Below are positions 51,566-60,373 of a stretch of 64,000 bases of DNA, one piece after another; positions within the stretch are counted from its first letter, which is position 1; each line of letters begins with the position of its first letter. Below the pieces are notes generated by a model, which worked only from the letters and a program-made list of their open reading frames with translations, was not told the DNA's origin and did not search any database. The position numbers were made by a program, and so were the translations under genes. The stretch spans positions 533,741-597,740 of the forward strand of contig CAVUQC010000004.1 in NCBI GenBank assembly GCA_963743575.1. Reading direction: 5' to 3'. Source of the stretch: DASUPK01 sp963743575 (GTDB lineage Bacteria; Actinomycetota; Thermoleophilia; Solirubrobacterales; 70-9).

Positions 51566-52897
51566 ATGCCCGCGTCGATGGCCCTCAAGGACCTACATCT
51601 GGCCGACCTGCACGAGCGAGCCCGGGAGCTCGACGTCCCGCGCTACCGGCTGCTCACCCGCGACGAGCTGATCGAGGCGATCGCGGAACAGGGTGGCGAA
51701 TCCGGACGTCCGGCACGAGCGGCGTCCAAGGAGGATGCCTCGCCCGCAGCCGTCGCCGAGACGAAGGACCTTTCGGAAAAGGCCGGCGGCAGCGAGGACG
51801 AGGCTGCTGATGAAGACGAGGCTTCTGATGCGGACGAGGCTGCTGATGAGGACGATGCCGAGACCGAGGAGGTCACGGGCGTGCTCGACCGGATGCCCCA
51901 GGGATACGGCTTCCTGCGTCTCAGTGGGATGAGCGAGACCGAGGGGGATGTCTACGTCTCCGCGTCCCAGATCCGGCGCTGCGAGCTGCGCCCCGGCGAC
52001 GAGGTGAGCGGTCCCGCAAGGCAGCCGCGCCGCGGGGAGCGCCACCGGGCGCTGGTCCGGATCGAGACGGTCAACGGGCAGAGCCCGGAGGGGGAGCGCA
52101 AGCACTTCGAGGACCTGACCGCGGCGCCGCCCCATCGCCGTCTGCTCGCCTCGGACGCGGTCGGCGACCCCCTCGTGCGCGCGGTCGATCTGCTCGGGCC
52201 ACTGGCGTTCGGGCAGAGGGTTCTGGTGCTCGCCCAGCCGCGCTCGGGCCGGACCACCCTGCTCCGCGCCCTGGGCGCGGCGATCGCCGATGCCGGTGCG
52301 CACCTCTGCGTTCTGCTCGCGGACGAGCGCCCCGAGGAGGTGCCGCAGTGGGAGAAGGCTCTCCCACAGGCCGAGATCTTCGCCGCGACTGCGGACCAGG
52401 AGCCCCGCGACCAGATCCGGGCAGCCGAGCTGGCGATGGGCCACGCGAAGCGGCTCGCCGAGAGTGGGGAGGACGTGGTCGTTTTGATCGACTCGCTCAG
52501 CCGTCTCGCACTCGGCTATCGCGACCCCGCCCGGGTCAAGCGGATCTTCGGCGCCGGCCGGGAGCTCGACGAGGAGGGCAGCGGGTCGCTCACCGTGATC
52601 GCGACCGTCCTCGACTCCGACGACCGCGGCGCGGAGGTGCGCGAGGCGTTGGAGACGACCGAGAACCTCCTGCTCCGGCTCGACGCCGGCCTGGCCGGCA
52701 AGGGAATCGTCCCGGCGCTGGTGATCGCCGACAGTCGCGCCTCCGGGGAGGACCAGCTGCGCGATCCGGAGGAGATGGACAAGATCCGGCGCCTGCGCGC
52801 CGAGCTCGCGGAGATGGATCCGGACGAGGCGGCCCAGGGGCTCTCGGACCAGATCGTGGCGACCGGGAACAACGCGGAGCTGCTCAGCCGCCTCTGA
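51566..52897 (+). CDS. Diverged Rho-like RNA-dependent ATPase
   Basis: 443 residues. N-terminal SAP-like helices (LHLADLHERARELDVPRYRLLTRDELI), an acidic linker (EDEAADEDEASDADEAADED), a cold-shock-type RNA-binding segment (GVLDRMPQGYGFLRLSG, DVYVSASQIRRCELRPGD) and a RecA-type core. Walker A reads AQPRSGRTTLL, with Arg where Rho has Lys. VVVLIDSLSRLALGYR is Walker B. KRIFGAGRELDEEGSGSLTVIATVL fits Rho, but the usual GTGN segment and the bases around it are changed (ALETTENLLLRLD). It may be a Rho paralogue with altered activity rather than the housekeeping factor. Confidence 0.82.
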   Translation: MPASMALKDLHLADLHERARELDVPRYRLLTRDELIEAIAEQGGESGRPARAASKEDASPAAVAETKDLSEKAGGSEDEAADEDEASDADEAADEDDAETEEVTGVLDRMPQGYGFLRLSGMSETEGDVYVSASQIRRCELRPGDEVSGPARQPRRGERHRALVRIETVNGQSPEGERKHFEDLTAAPPHRRLLASDAVGDPLVRAVDLLGPLAFGQRVLVLAQPRSGRTTLLRALGAAIADAGAHLCVLLADERPEEVPQWEKALPQAEIFAATADQEPRDQIRAAELAMGHAKRLAESGEDVVVLIDSLSRLALGYRDPARVKRIFGAGRELDEEGSGSLTVIATVLDSDDRGAEVREALETTENLLLRLDAGLAGKGIVPALVIADSRASGEDQLRDPEEMDKIRRLRAELAEMDPDEAAQGLSDQIVATGNNAELLSRL

Positions 52898-52908
52898 GTC
52901 GGCCTAGC

Positions 52909-52950
52909 CGGGCTTCGCCCTCCGCTCCGAAGTGGAGCGGCCTTGTGGCC
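52909..52950. repeat. 42-bp direct repeat with hairpin, copy 1
   Basis: Contains CCGCTCC-GAAGT-GGAGCGG, a 7-bp perfect stem, just after the Rho-like stop. Exact copy 85 bp downstream. It could act as terminator or REP-like element. Confidence 0.8.
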
Positions 52951-52993
52951 TCCATCAGGCGCGGCCACGGCGGCCGCCCCACATAAGTCGCTA

Positions 52994-53035
52994 CGGGCTT
53001 CGCCCTCCGCTCCGAAGTGGAGCGGCCTTGTGGCC
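52994..53035. repeat. 42-bp direct repeat with hairpin, copy 2
   Basis: Identical to 52909-52950 and ends 2 bp before the stop of the minus-strand gene at 53037, so the pair sits between convergent genes. Confidence 0.8.
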
Positions 53036-53036
53036 G

Positions 53037-53537
53037 CTAGGCGCGGTCGCGGCCGCCGTAGGCCACGGTGCTCCAGGAGGGCTCTGCTGAGAGCTCGATC
53101 AGCTCGGAGTCGCGGTCCGGCTGGACGTAGCCGAAGGTCTGCGTCGACTCGTCGAAGACGATGTCGAGCTCGCCCTCCTTGACGCGCTGGTCGAGCCACG
53201 CGCCGCGGAAGACGAGGCGGCGGAGCCAGTGGACGAGGCTCTTGTTGGAGGGGCCCACGAGCTCGTCCCAGTTCTCGTTGACGTGGCCGCCGAGGGGAGA
53301 GCAGGGCTCACGGATCTCGCCGTTCACCGCGAGCTCGAGCAGGTCCTCCAGCTCATGCTCGTCAAGTCCCTGGCGCACGAAGTCGAGCTTGACCGCCGCC
53401 TGCTCGACTCGCTGGGCGAAGTCGCGCTCGTTGAAGGAGAACCGGAGCTCTCCGTACTCGAGCACGTAGTCGGCGCCCGATTCGTAATTTCCTCTGCGTG
53501 CGGTCTCGTCCACGGCGGTTCGAGCATCTTGGCGCAT
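53037..53537 (-). CDS. Hypothetical protein, 166 aa
   Basis: Acidic soluble protein without signal peptide: YGELRFSFNERDFAQRVEQAAVKL, EDLLELAVNGEI, NENWDELVGPSNKSLVHWLRRL, WSTVAYGGRDRA. The frame is intact and well coded. No family recognised. Confidence 0.65.
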   Translation of the reverse strand: MRQDARTAVDETARRGNYESGADYVLEYGELRFSFNERDFAQRVEQAAVKLDFVRQGLDEHELEDLLELAVNGEIREPCSPLGGHVNENWDELVGPSNKSLVHWLRRLVFRGAWLDQRVKEGELDIVFDESTQTFGYVQPDRDSELIELSAEPSWSTVAYGGRDRA

Positions 53538-53619
53538 GAGAGGGGTCGTCGCCAGTTCTCGGGTCCCCCTGAACGACCCGTTGCAGCAAAAGGGAACCCA
53601 CGGTGGACGTCGACGTGTG

Positions 53620-54207
53620 TTAGCGAAACGCGCAGCCGGCGAGGTGGTCGTTGACCAGCCCGGCGGCCTGCATCGTCGCGTAGGCCGTGGTCGGCCCGAC
53701 GAACGCGAAGCCGCGTCGCTTCAGCTCCTTGGCCAGCGCGGTGGACTCGGGGGTGATCGCGGGGATGTCCTCGCGGGCCTCCGGGGCCGGTCGCGTCTTC
53801 GGGTCGGGGGCAAAGCTCCAGATCAGCTCGTCGAGGCTCTCGCCTGCCGCGTGCAGCTCTCCCGCGGCCCGGGCGTTCGCAATCGCCGCCTCGACCTTCT
53901 TCCGATTTCGCACGATGCCCTCGTCGGACAGCAGGCGAGCGACCTCCCTCTTGCCGTATCCGGCGACCTTCTCGATGTCGAAGCCGTCGAATGCGCGCCG
54001 GAAGTTCTCGCGCTTGCGGAGGATCGTGAGCCAGGAGAGCCCTGACTGGAAGGCCTCCAGCACCAGCCGCTCGAAAAGCTCGGACTCGCCGTGTAGCGGC
54101 CGTCCCCATTCGGAGTCGTGGTAGTCGACGTAGTCGGGCGTCCCGAGGCTCCACCAGCAGCGCGGTCTCCCGTCCGGGCCTTTCGAGATGCTGGGCTCAG
54201 TGCTCAT
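53620..54207 (-). CDS. tag: DNA-3-methyladenine glycosylase I
   Basis: 195 residues. YHDSEWGRPLHGESELFERLVLEAFQSGLSWLTILRKRENFR is diagnostic of Tag, followed by the helix-hairpin region and KRRGFAFVGPTTAYATMQAAGLVNDH (His/zinc site at the end). Of the usual N-terminal zinc ligands one Cys is present (RPRCWW). It removes 3-methyladenine from DNA. Confidence 0.92.
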   Translation of the reverse strand: MSTEPSISKGPDGRPRCWWSLGTPDYVDYHDSEWGRPLHGESELFERLVLEAFQSGLSWLTILRKRENFRRAFDGFDIEKVAGYGKREVARLLSDEGIVRNRKKVEAAIANARAAGELHAAGESLDELIWSFAPDPKTRPAPEAREDIPAITPESTALAKELKRRGFAFVGPTTAYATMQAAGLVNDHLAGCAFR

Positions 54208-54243
54208 AGCCAGCGAGCCCGGGGGTATGCCGGGCGCGGTCCC

Positions 54244-54684
54244 CTAGAAATGCTGGGGCGGCTGGGCGGCGATCGCCCCGACGAACTCGCCGGTCGTGTC
54301 GGCCGAGGCGTGATTGGCGATGTCGGCCTCCGTGATGATGCCGCTCAGCTTCTTGTCGTCATCCAGGACGCAGAGGCGCTTGACGGCGTTCTCGCGCATC
54401 GTGCCCAGCGCCTCGTCGAACGACGCGTCGGCGGCGATCCAGTGCACGGTGCCCTGGGCGAACTCGCCGCAGGTGGCGGTTGCCGGGTCGCGGCCCTGCG
54501 CGAGCGCCTTGACCACGATGTCGCGGTCGGTGAGCATGCCCTTCAGCCGCTCGTCGTCGCCGCAGATCGGCAACGATCCGACATCGAGCTCCGCCATGAG
54601 CTTCCCCGCGTCTAGCAGTGTCTTCTGCTCGCCGATGCACTCCGCACCCTTGTGCATGGCGTCGCTGACCTTGCTGTCTGCCAT
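54244..54684 (-). CDS. Two-CBS-domain protein
   Basis: 146 residues with two CBS repeats: VSDAMHKGAECIGEQKTLLDAGKLMAELDVGSLPI...GMLTDRDIV, and ASFDEALGTMRENAVKRLCVLDDDKKLSGIITEADIA. Such proteins bind adenine nucleotides and act as energy sensors. Its partner is unknown. A good AAGGAGG lies before the ATG. Confidence 0.9.
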   Translation of the reverse strand: MADSKVSDAMHKGAECIGEQKTLLDAGKLMAELDVGSLPICGDDERLKGMLTDRDIVVKALAQGRDPATATCGEFAQGTVHWIAADASFDEALGTMRENAVKRLCVLDDDKKLSGIITEADIANHASADTTGEFVGAIAAQPPQHF

Positions 54685-54740
54685 TGCGAATCCTCCTTGC
54701 TCGCTGGTGGCACGATCCTACTCTGGAGGTGACGCGCGCT

Positions 54741-55676
54741 TCAGGAGTTGGCGACCGACTTCCAGTGTGCGAGTCGTTCCGCGATGAGCTCGGCGCGCTG
54801 CCGGTCGTCGCCGCCGTCGAGGACGCCCGCGTCCTCGGGATCAGCACGCAGGTAGTCACCGGACGTTCGTGCGTGGAGCTCGGGCGAGGTCTCGGATCGA
54901 GTCGTCCAGTAGCCCGCCGCGCGATCCGGCGTCTCGATCAGGATCTCTCCCGTTCCGTCGAGCTGAGGCGCGTTGGGGTCTCGAGGGCGCTCCCCATTCC
55001 AGTAGTAGAAGACTCCCGCTGGGTCTGACCTCTCCTTGGCTGCTTCGCTCCAATACCGCGCCGAGAGGGTGCCGTCCTCCTGCCAGGAGCGTCCAGCCAC
55101 GCTCAATGTCCCGTCACGCTCCCGCGAGATCCGCAGGAGGCTCACGGCCGAGGGCTCCTCGGAGGTGCGCGCTGTCAGGGAGAACTGCCACCAGGTGCCC
55201 TCGATACGGGCCAGGCTGCCCTCGCTCTCGATCGCGTTCCTGAGCTTCTCGTTGACGCTTCTCATCTCGGCGGCGGTCATTGCGGGGTCATAGCGCACGC
55301 TGGTGAGGCCGAGGAGATCGCTGGGAAGCTTCGCGCCGTTCGCGTGGAGGATGAAGGTGCGGCGCATGCCCAGGGCGCTGCCGAAGAGGCCGGCCTCGAA
55401 GACGACGTTGTCGCGCGGCGAGGCCTGTCCCTGCTCAGGGTCGATGGTCGGGTCGCTCTCGGTCGTCCAGTCGTCCTGCGCGAACACGAACGCCGCGAAA
55501 TCGACCTCGCCCGTCAGGTCGATCAGGCGCTGCAGCGTCGTCGTCCCCGGATTGAACGAGGTCGTCCAGGGCTCGACGTCCGCGACGCTCTCGAGCCCAC
55601 GCGTCAGCGCCTTGAGGAGCTTCTCCTGCTTTCCGGAGGAGCCCAGGAAGATGCGCGGTTTCTCCGGGCCTTCCAT
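54741..55676 (-). CDS. TIR-like (nucleotide-binding/NADase type) protein with C-terminal beta-rich domain
   Basis: 311 residues. Residues 7-140 match the TIR-like family PF10137: RIFLGSSGKQEKLLKAL, VEPWTTSFNPGTTTLQRLI, FAAFVFAQDDW and ASPRDNVVFEAGLFGSALG, whose Glu in FEAG is the likely catalytic residue of TIR NADases. Residues about 175-265 form a beta-rich domain (GTWWQFSL, GTLSVAGRSW, GVFYYWNGERP) of unknown ligand. No CBASS cyclase or Thoeris partner is adjacent. It could be a stand-alone defence effector. Confidence 0.78.
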   Translation of the reverse strand: MEGPEKPRIFLGSSGKQEKLLKALTRGLESVADVEPWTTSFNPGTTTLQRLIDLTGEVDFAAFVFAQDDWTTESDPTIDPEQGQASPRDNVVFEAGLFGSALGMRRTFILHANGAKLPSDLLGLTSVRYDPAMTAAEMRSVNEKLRNAIESEGSLARIEGTWWQFSLTARTSEEPSAVSLLRISRERDGTLSVAGRSWQEDGTLSARYWSEAAKERSDPAGVFYYWNGERPRDPNAPQLDGTGEILIETPDRAAGYWTTRSETSPELHARTSGDYLRADPEDAGVLDGGDDRQRAELIAERLAHWKSVANS

Positions 55677-55700
55677 GGGCCGAAAATATCGGAAGACGCC

Positions 55701-56296
55701 CTATCCGGCCGAGGCGACGGCTTTCGCCGCGGTCACGATCCGCTCGTACGTCTCCTCCGGGTGGGAGACCATCGCGCAGTGCCCGCTCTCGACCTCGATC
55801 GTGTCGGCGCCCATCCGCTCCGCGAACTGCCTCTCGGCGTCGGGTGGAATCACCTCGTCGTTCTGCGCCACCAGATACCAGGAGGGCAGTGACTTCCAGG
55901 CGAGTCGTCCTCTGGGATCCAGCCGGCGCCGTTCGCGTCGACGTCGATGTTCGCCACGCCCGGAGGCGGAGGACCCCCCTGGAGCAGCGCGCCGATCGAC
56001 TCACCCTCGTCGAGTCCGAAGGCCGCGATGTAGACGAGGCCGACGACGTTCGGTGCGTCTGTGCCGAGGGAGGTGATCACCTGGCCGCCATAGGAGTGGC
56101 CTGCGAGGACTGTCGGGCCGCTCTGGCGATTCAGCACGAGGCGCACCCGCGCAGCGTCATCCGCGAGTGAGGTCTCCGGGAGCTGAGGGGCTGAGACCTT
56201 GTAGCCGTCGGCCTGCAGGCGCTCGATGACGTCGCTCCAGCAGGAGCCATCCGCCCAGGCCCCGTGGACAAGGATGATGTTCGGTGAGTCGGCCAT
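55701..56296 (-). pseudogene. Alpha/beta hydrolase (esterase EstC-like), internal deletion and frameshift
   Basis: From the ATG at 56296: IILVHGAWADGSCW, nucleophile elbow GHSYGGQV, then WIPEDD in one frame. The C-terminal part (AWKSLPSWYLVAQNDEVIPP, catalytic-His segment VESGHCAMVSHPEE) reads in another frame to a TAG at 55701. About 35 residues expected between them are absent, so this is a deletion with loss of frame near 55900, not a single-base error. Confidence 0.75.
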
Positions 56297-56374
56297 GAGT
56301 CGAGTCCTTTCGCTGGGGGACGACGACCCTAAAAAACGGCGGAATCAGTTTGAAACGACGTTGTGAACGAGCGG

Positions 56375-57067
56375 CTAGCGGCTCTGGCCGAAGATCCGAA
56401 GCAGGAAGAGGAAGAGGTTGATGAAGTCGAGATAGAGGGCGAGAGCGCCCATGATCGCGGCGCGTCCCTCGGCATCTCCCGTCAACCCCTGCTGGTTGAT
56501 CTGCTTGAGCTTCTGCATGTCATACGCGGTGAGCGCGGCGAAGATCCCGACTCCCGCGTACGTGGTGATCCAGTAGAGGGTGGAGTTGGCCCAGAAGATG
56601 TTGACCACCGTGGCCAGGATCAGGCCGATCAGCGCCATGAAGGCGATCGAGCCGACCTTGGAGAGGTCGATGTGGGTGACGGCGCCCCAGACCGCGAGCG
56701 CGCCGAACATCCCGGCGGTGATCAGGAAGGCGGTGAAGATCGACTGGGTCGTGTAGAGCTCGAAGATGAACGCGAAGGTGACCCCGACGGTTGCCGAGTA
56801 GAGCAGGAACAGGAAGGTGCCCAGAGCGACCGAGATCCTGGGCAGCAGGAAGACCAGGAGCAGCACGAGCGCGAGCTGGGCGATGATCACGCCAATCACG
56901 ATCCCCGGCGACTCGGTGATCTTCGTGAGCAGGCTGTCCGACGAGCCGATCGCGGCCGCGGTTCCGCCCGTGATCGCGAGCCCGACGAACATCCACAGGA
57001 AGACCCGCTGGAGGAAGGTCGAGTCGGGGCGGGCGACCGCGACGGGGGGCTGTGCCGCGTACTCCAT
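56375..57067 (-). CDS. Bax inhibitor-1/YccA family membrane protein
   Basis: 230 residues with seven hydrophobic helices: VFLWMFVGLAITGGTAAAI, VIIAQLALVLLLVFLLP, FLFLLYSATVGVTFAFIF, IFTAFLITAGMFGALAVWG, MALIGLILATVVNIFW, and the C-terminal YLDFINLFLFLLRIFG typical of BI-1. These are pH-sensitive calcium-leak-type channels. Divergent from the DUF192 gene. Confidence 0.92.
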   Translation of the reverse strand: MEYAAQPPVAVARPDSTFLQRVFLWMFVGLAITGGTAAAIGSSDSLLTKITESPGIVIGVIIAQLALVLLLVFLLPRISVALGTFLFLLYSATVGVTFAFIFELYTTQSIFTAFLITAGMFGALAVWGAVTHIDLSKVGSIAFMALIGLILATVVNIFWANSTLYWITTYAGVGIFAALTAYDMQKLKQINQQGLTGDAEGRAAIMGALALYLDFINLFLFLLRIFGQSR

Positions 57068-57083
57068 GCGGCCGGAAGCTTAT

Positions 57084-57392
57084 GTGAGGGTGGGGACGCC
57101 TGCCCGCTTCAACGGCCTCGAGCGCACCGAGATCCTCGGGGCAGCGGTGCCGGTGGCGAGGACGAGCCGCAGCCGTCTCCTGGGCCTGGCGCTTCTCCGC
57201 CGAGAACGCGGCGGAGCGGGGCTGTTGATCCCCGGCTGCCAGAGCGTCCACACCTTCGGCATGCGCTTCCCGATTGATGTGCTCTTCCTCGGCGAGGCGG
57301 ATCGCGTGATCGAGCTGCGCCGCTCGGTCCCGCCGTGCCGCGTCATACGCTGCCCGGGCGCCATGGCCGTGCTCGAGCTGCCCTGTCCATAG
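57084..57392 (+). CDS. DUF192 family protein
   Basis: 102 residues from the GTG at 57084 (an ATG at 57066 is an alternative that overlaps the divergent start). RSRLLGLALLRRERGGAGLLIPGCQSVHTFGMRFPIDVLFLG and CPGAMAVLELP match DUF192. Function unknown. The MFS gene starts at the base after its stop. Confidence 0.82.
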   Translation: MRVGTPARFNGLERTEILGAAVPVARTSRSRLLGLALLRRERGGAGLLIPGCQSVHTFGMRFPIDVLFLGEADRVIELRRSVPPCRVIRCPGAMAVLELPCP

Positions 57393-58853
57393 GTGACCTC
57401 CCCCGCGGAAACGAGGCGGCGTTGGTGGGTGCTCGTGGGCACCTGCCTCGGGCTGTTCATCCTGATGCTGGACTCGACCGTCGTCGCGCTGGCGCTGCCG
57501 ACGATCGAGAAGGAGCTCCACGCCTCGGCCGACAACGTCCAGTGGGTCCTGAACGGCTACCTGCTGGTGATCAGCGTGCTGGTGGTGACCGCCGGGAGGC
57601 TCGGGGACATCTACGGGCGGCGGCTGATCTTCCTGATCGGGATGGCGGTGTTCGGCGCGGGCTCGGTGCTGGCCGCGGTGGCCTCGGACGATGCGGTCCT
57701 GGTCGCGGCCAGGGTCGTCCAGGGAACGGGCGGCGCCGCGATGCTCTCGCTCTCCCTCGCGATCGTGAGCCACGCCTTCCCGGTCGAGGAGCAGGGCAAG
57801 GCGCTCGGTATCTGGGCCGCTGTCTCCGCGCTGGCGCTGGCGATCGGCCCGCTCGTCGGCGGCGCGCTGATCGAGGTCGACTGGCGGTTGATCTTCTGGA
57901 TCAATCTGCCGATCTGCGCGGCCGGCATCGCGATCACTCGCTGGGCTGCACACGAGTCGCGCGACGAGACCTCGGCGCCGAAGGTCGACTATCCGGGACT
58001 CGCGACCTTCACCCCAGGGCTGCTGTTGGTCGTCTTCGCCCTGGTGCGCTCGGACGACTGGGGCTGGGGATCCGCCCGGACGCTCGGCCTGATCGCGGCG
58101 GGCACGCTCCTGCTGGTGGCCTTCTGGGTGATCGAGCACCGGGTCAGCTCTCCGATCGTGGACTTCAGCCTGTTTCGGAACCGCCCGTACCTGGGGGCCT
58201 CGGCCGCGGCCTTCGCCCTGGTCGGCGCCTATTGGGGGGTGATCTTCTTCCAGCCGCAGTATCTGCAGGAGGTCCTGGGCCACGGTCCGGTCGCGGCCGG
58301 CGTCCTGGTCCTGCCGATCACCGCGCCCATGGTCTTCATCTCGCCGTTCTGCGGGCCGCTGATCGAGCGCTTCGGGCCCCGGGCGCTGATGACCTTCGGG
58401 ATGGTCTGCGGAGCGGTCGGCCTGGCCCTGCTGACCCAGGTCAGCGCCGACAGCTCATTCGGCTCGCTGTTGCCTGGATATCTCCTGTTCGGCATCTCGC
58501 TCGGCCTGGTCTACGCGCCCATGTCGACGGCGGCGATGCTGGCGATGCCGCGCGCGAAGGCGGGCATCGCCGCCGGGGTGCTGGCGATGATCCGGGTGAC
58601 GGCTGGGGCCGTGGCCCTGGCGGTGACCTCCGCGGTGTTCCAGGGTGTCCAGGCGGACCAGCTCGACGTGCATCCCGGCGACACCGCCGGCGCCTTCGCC
58701 ACGGCGCTCGGCGACTCGACCTGGGTCCTGGTCGGGCTGGTGGCGGTCGGCGCAGTGCTCACCTGGGCGCTGGTCCGGCGAACCGGCGAGGAACACCCGA
58801 AGCCGGAGGAGCACCCGGAGCACCGCCTGGAGCGCCGCCGGCTTCACCTCTAG
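57393..58853 (+). CDS. MFS exporter, DHA2 (EmrB/QacA) family
   Basis: 486 residues with 14 hydrophobic segments. Motif A reads GRLGDIYGRR; the DHA2 N-terminal phrase LFILMLDSTVVALALPTI is clear, and VVQGTGGAAMLSLSLAI is motif C-like region. Proton-driven efflux of drugs or metabolites. GTG start. Confidence 0.92.
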   Translation: MTSPAETRRRWWVLVGTCLGLFILMLDSTVVALALPTIEKELHASADNVQWVLNGYLLVISVLVVTAGRLGDIYGRRLIFLIGMAVFGAGSVLAAVASDDAVLVAARVVQGTGGAAMLSLSLAIVSHAFPVEEQGKALGIWAAVSALALAIGPLVGGALIEVDWRLIFWINLPICAAGIAITRWAAHESRDETSAPKVDYPGLATFTPGLLLVVFALVRSDDWGWGSARTLGLIAAGTLLLVAFWVIEHRVSSPIVDFSLFRNRPYLGASAAAFALVGAYWGVIFFQPQYLQEVLGHGPVAAGVLVLPITAPMVFISPFCGPLIERFGPRALMTFGMVCGAVGLALLTQVSADSSFGSLLPGYLLFGISLGLVYAPMSTAAMLAMPRAKAGIAAGVLAMIRVTAGAVALAVTSAVFQGVQADQLDVHPGDTAGAFATALGDSTWVLVGLVAVGAVLTWALVRRTGEEHPKPEEHPEHRLERRRLHL

Positions 58854-58869
58854 GTGGGCGGCCGTTGGC

Positions 58870-60081
58870 TCACACTTCAGATCTCGCCTCGAGATCGGAA
58901 AGGCTGAAGTCCGGGTCCTCGCCGAATTCCTTGCGCATCCGCCTCGAAAGCAGCTCGTACCGGCGCGTGGCCTCGCTTCGTCGCCCCTGTTTCACACAGA
59001 TCCCGAGGAACTCCTGCTGAACGTCCGTGTCGAACGGTTCCATCGCCGCGAGGCGGCGGGCCGGCTCCTTCGCGGCAGCGAGGTCTCCGGCGCCCGAGTG
59101 GATTTGGCTTACTGTCCGCAGTGCTCGCCCGGCCAGCTCACGCAGATGGTCGCGCTCCTCCAAGGCCCAGTCCATGTAGGGCACATCGGCGAAGAAGTCG
59201 TCGCTGTAGAGGCCGATCGCGTCCTTGAGGTGCCCCAGGGCGCTCTCCTCTTGCTCCTGGGCGAGAGCGGTGAATCCGGCGCGGACCTGGTCTTCGAATC
59301 GGTCAGCATCGACCGAGACCCGTTCGGTATCGAGCTGATAGCCGCCCTGACATGAGACGACGAACTCGGCGGGAGATCGCGTGGGGCGCCCCGGTTCGAG
59401 TTTCTCCCGAAGTACGTAGACGGTTTGGCGGACACGGTTGGATGCATTGCCGTAGTCGGCGCCCGGCCAAAGCGCCTCGGCGATCTGATCCTCCGGCACG
59501 ATTCCGCCCCGGTTGCAGACGAGGTACCTGAGCAGATCGCCCGGCCGCCTCTCCAGCCAGTCGCCGGCGACCCATCCATCCCCTCGTTCGACTCGGAGCC
59601 CTCCCAAGCTGAAGATTCGCAGCGTCCGTTTTGCGGAAGACACTCCATCCGTCCCATGCGGGACGGTCCTGCGGCGGCGGTCATTTGGGGCCCCGGGACG
59701 CAGGTGAAAGAGCAGGCGCGAACCGTCCGGATCGAGGGTGGAAGCGGTTACCCAAGCGGCTGCCTGCGAGCGCCCCTTGTCGATGTCCATCCGGATTTCT
59801 GGGAGAGGCGTCGCCGAAGTCAGGGCGCGCTTCGTCAGGCACTCGTCCCCGGGGACAAGGCTGGCTCGCCGGCAGATCAACTCGCAGCAGTCTCGAGCAT
59901 GCCGGTCCTGGCCGTTCTGCCCGGGGGTGAGCAGTTCTCTGGCGAACCGGTTCAGGCTGAGGACGTCGCGGCGACGATCCACGAGGACGAGCCCGTACGG
60001 GAACCGCTCAAATAGCTCGGATGACTGCCCGACCCCGCTTGGGGGTTTTCTCGCCCCGACATCCCATTGCTTTTCGGACAC
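58870..60081 (-). CDS. PAS plus OmpR-type/BTAD (SARP-like) transcriptional regulator
   Basis: 403 residues. N-terminal PAS-like region (SELFERFPYGLVLVDRRRDVLSLNRFAREL), winged helix at about 155-240 (LRIFSLGGLRVERG, LERRPGDLLRYLVCNRGGIVPEDQIAEALWPG, RVRQTVYVLREKL), then the BTAD helical repeats (DADRFEDQVRAG, GLYSDDFFADVPYMDWALEERDHLREL, CVKQGRRSEATRRYELLSRRM). It lies upstream and divergent from the sugar cluster and may control it. Confidence 0.85.
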   Translation of the reverse strand: MSEKQWDVGARKPPSGVGQSSELFERFPYGLVLVDRRRDVLSLNRFARELLTPGQNGQDRHARDCCELICRRASLVPGDECLTKRALTSATPLPEIRMDIDKGRSQAAAWVTASTLDPDGSRLLFHLRPGAPNDRRRRTVPHGTDGVSSAKRTLRIFSLGGLRVERGDGWVAGDWLERRPGDLLRYLVCNRGGIVPEDQIAEALWPGADYGNASNRVRQTVYVLREKLEPGRPTRSPAEFVVSCQGGYQLDTERVSVDADRFEDQVRAGFTALAQEQEESALGHLKDAIGLYSDDFFADVPYMDWALEERDHLRELAGRALRTVSQIHSGAGDLAAAKEPARRLAAMEPFDTDVQQEFLGICVKQGRRSEATRRYELLSRRMRKEFGEDPDFSLSDLEARSEV

Positions 60082-60373
60082 TTGAATTCGCCTCGAAGTA
60101 GAAGTACTTGCCCTTCGAGCCGTCTTCCGGACGCCTCACCACTCACATCACCGCACCCCCTATGCACAGGTGCCCTTCCTTAGTCGATGCAGGCTGGTTG
60201 TCTGCCCGATTTCCCATCGAGGGAAACCTAACCGCGATCTAACAGCGTCCGAGACTCCACACAAATCGACCCCTTCTACGGTCCGGCCTGCTTCGGGTGG
60301 TTGTGCTCATCCGATCCGGAACGAGCCCGGACGGAAGATCACCCGCAATCGGAGAAACAAGGAGGTCGTGAGG
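60082..60373. other. Divergent intergenic region before the sugar cluster
   Basis: 292 bp between the SARP-like gene and the aminotransferase start. No gene supported; it is likely to hold both promoters. A Shine-Dalgarno AAGGAGGT lies at its right end (60359-60366). Confidence 0.5.
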
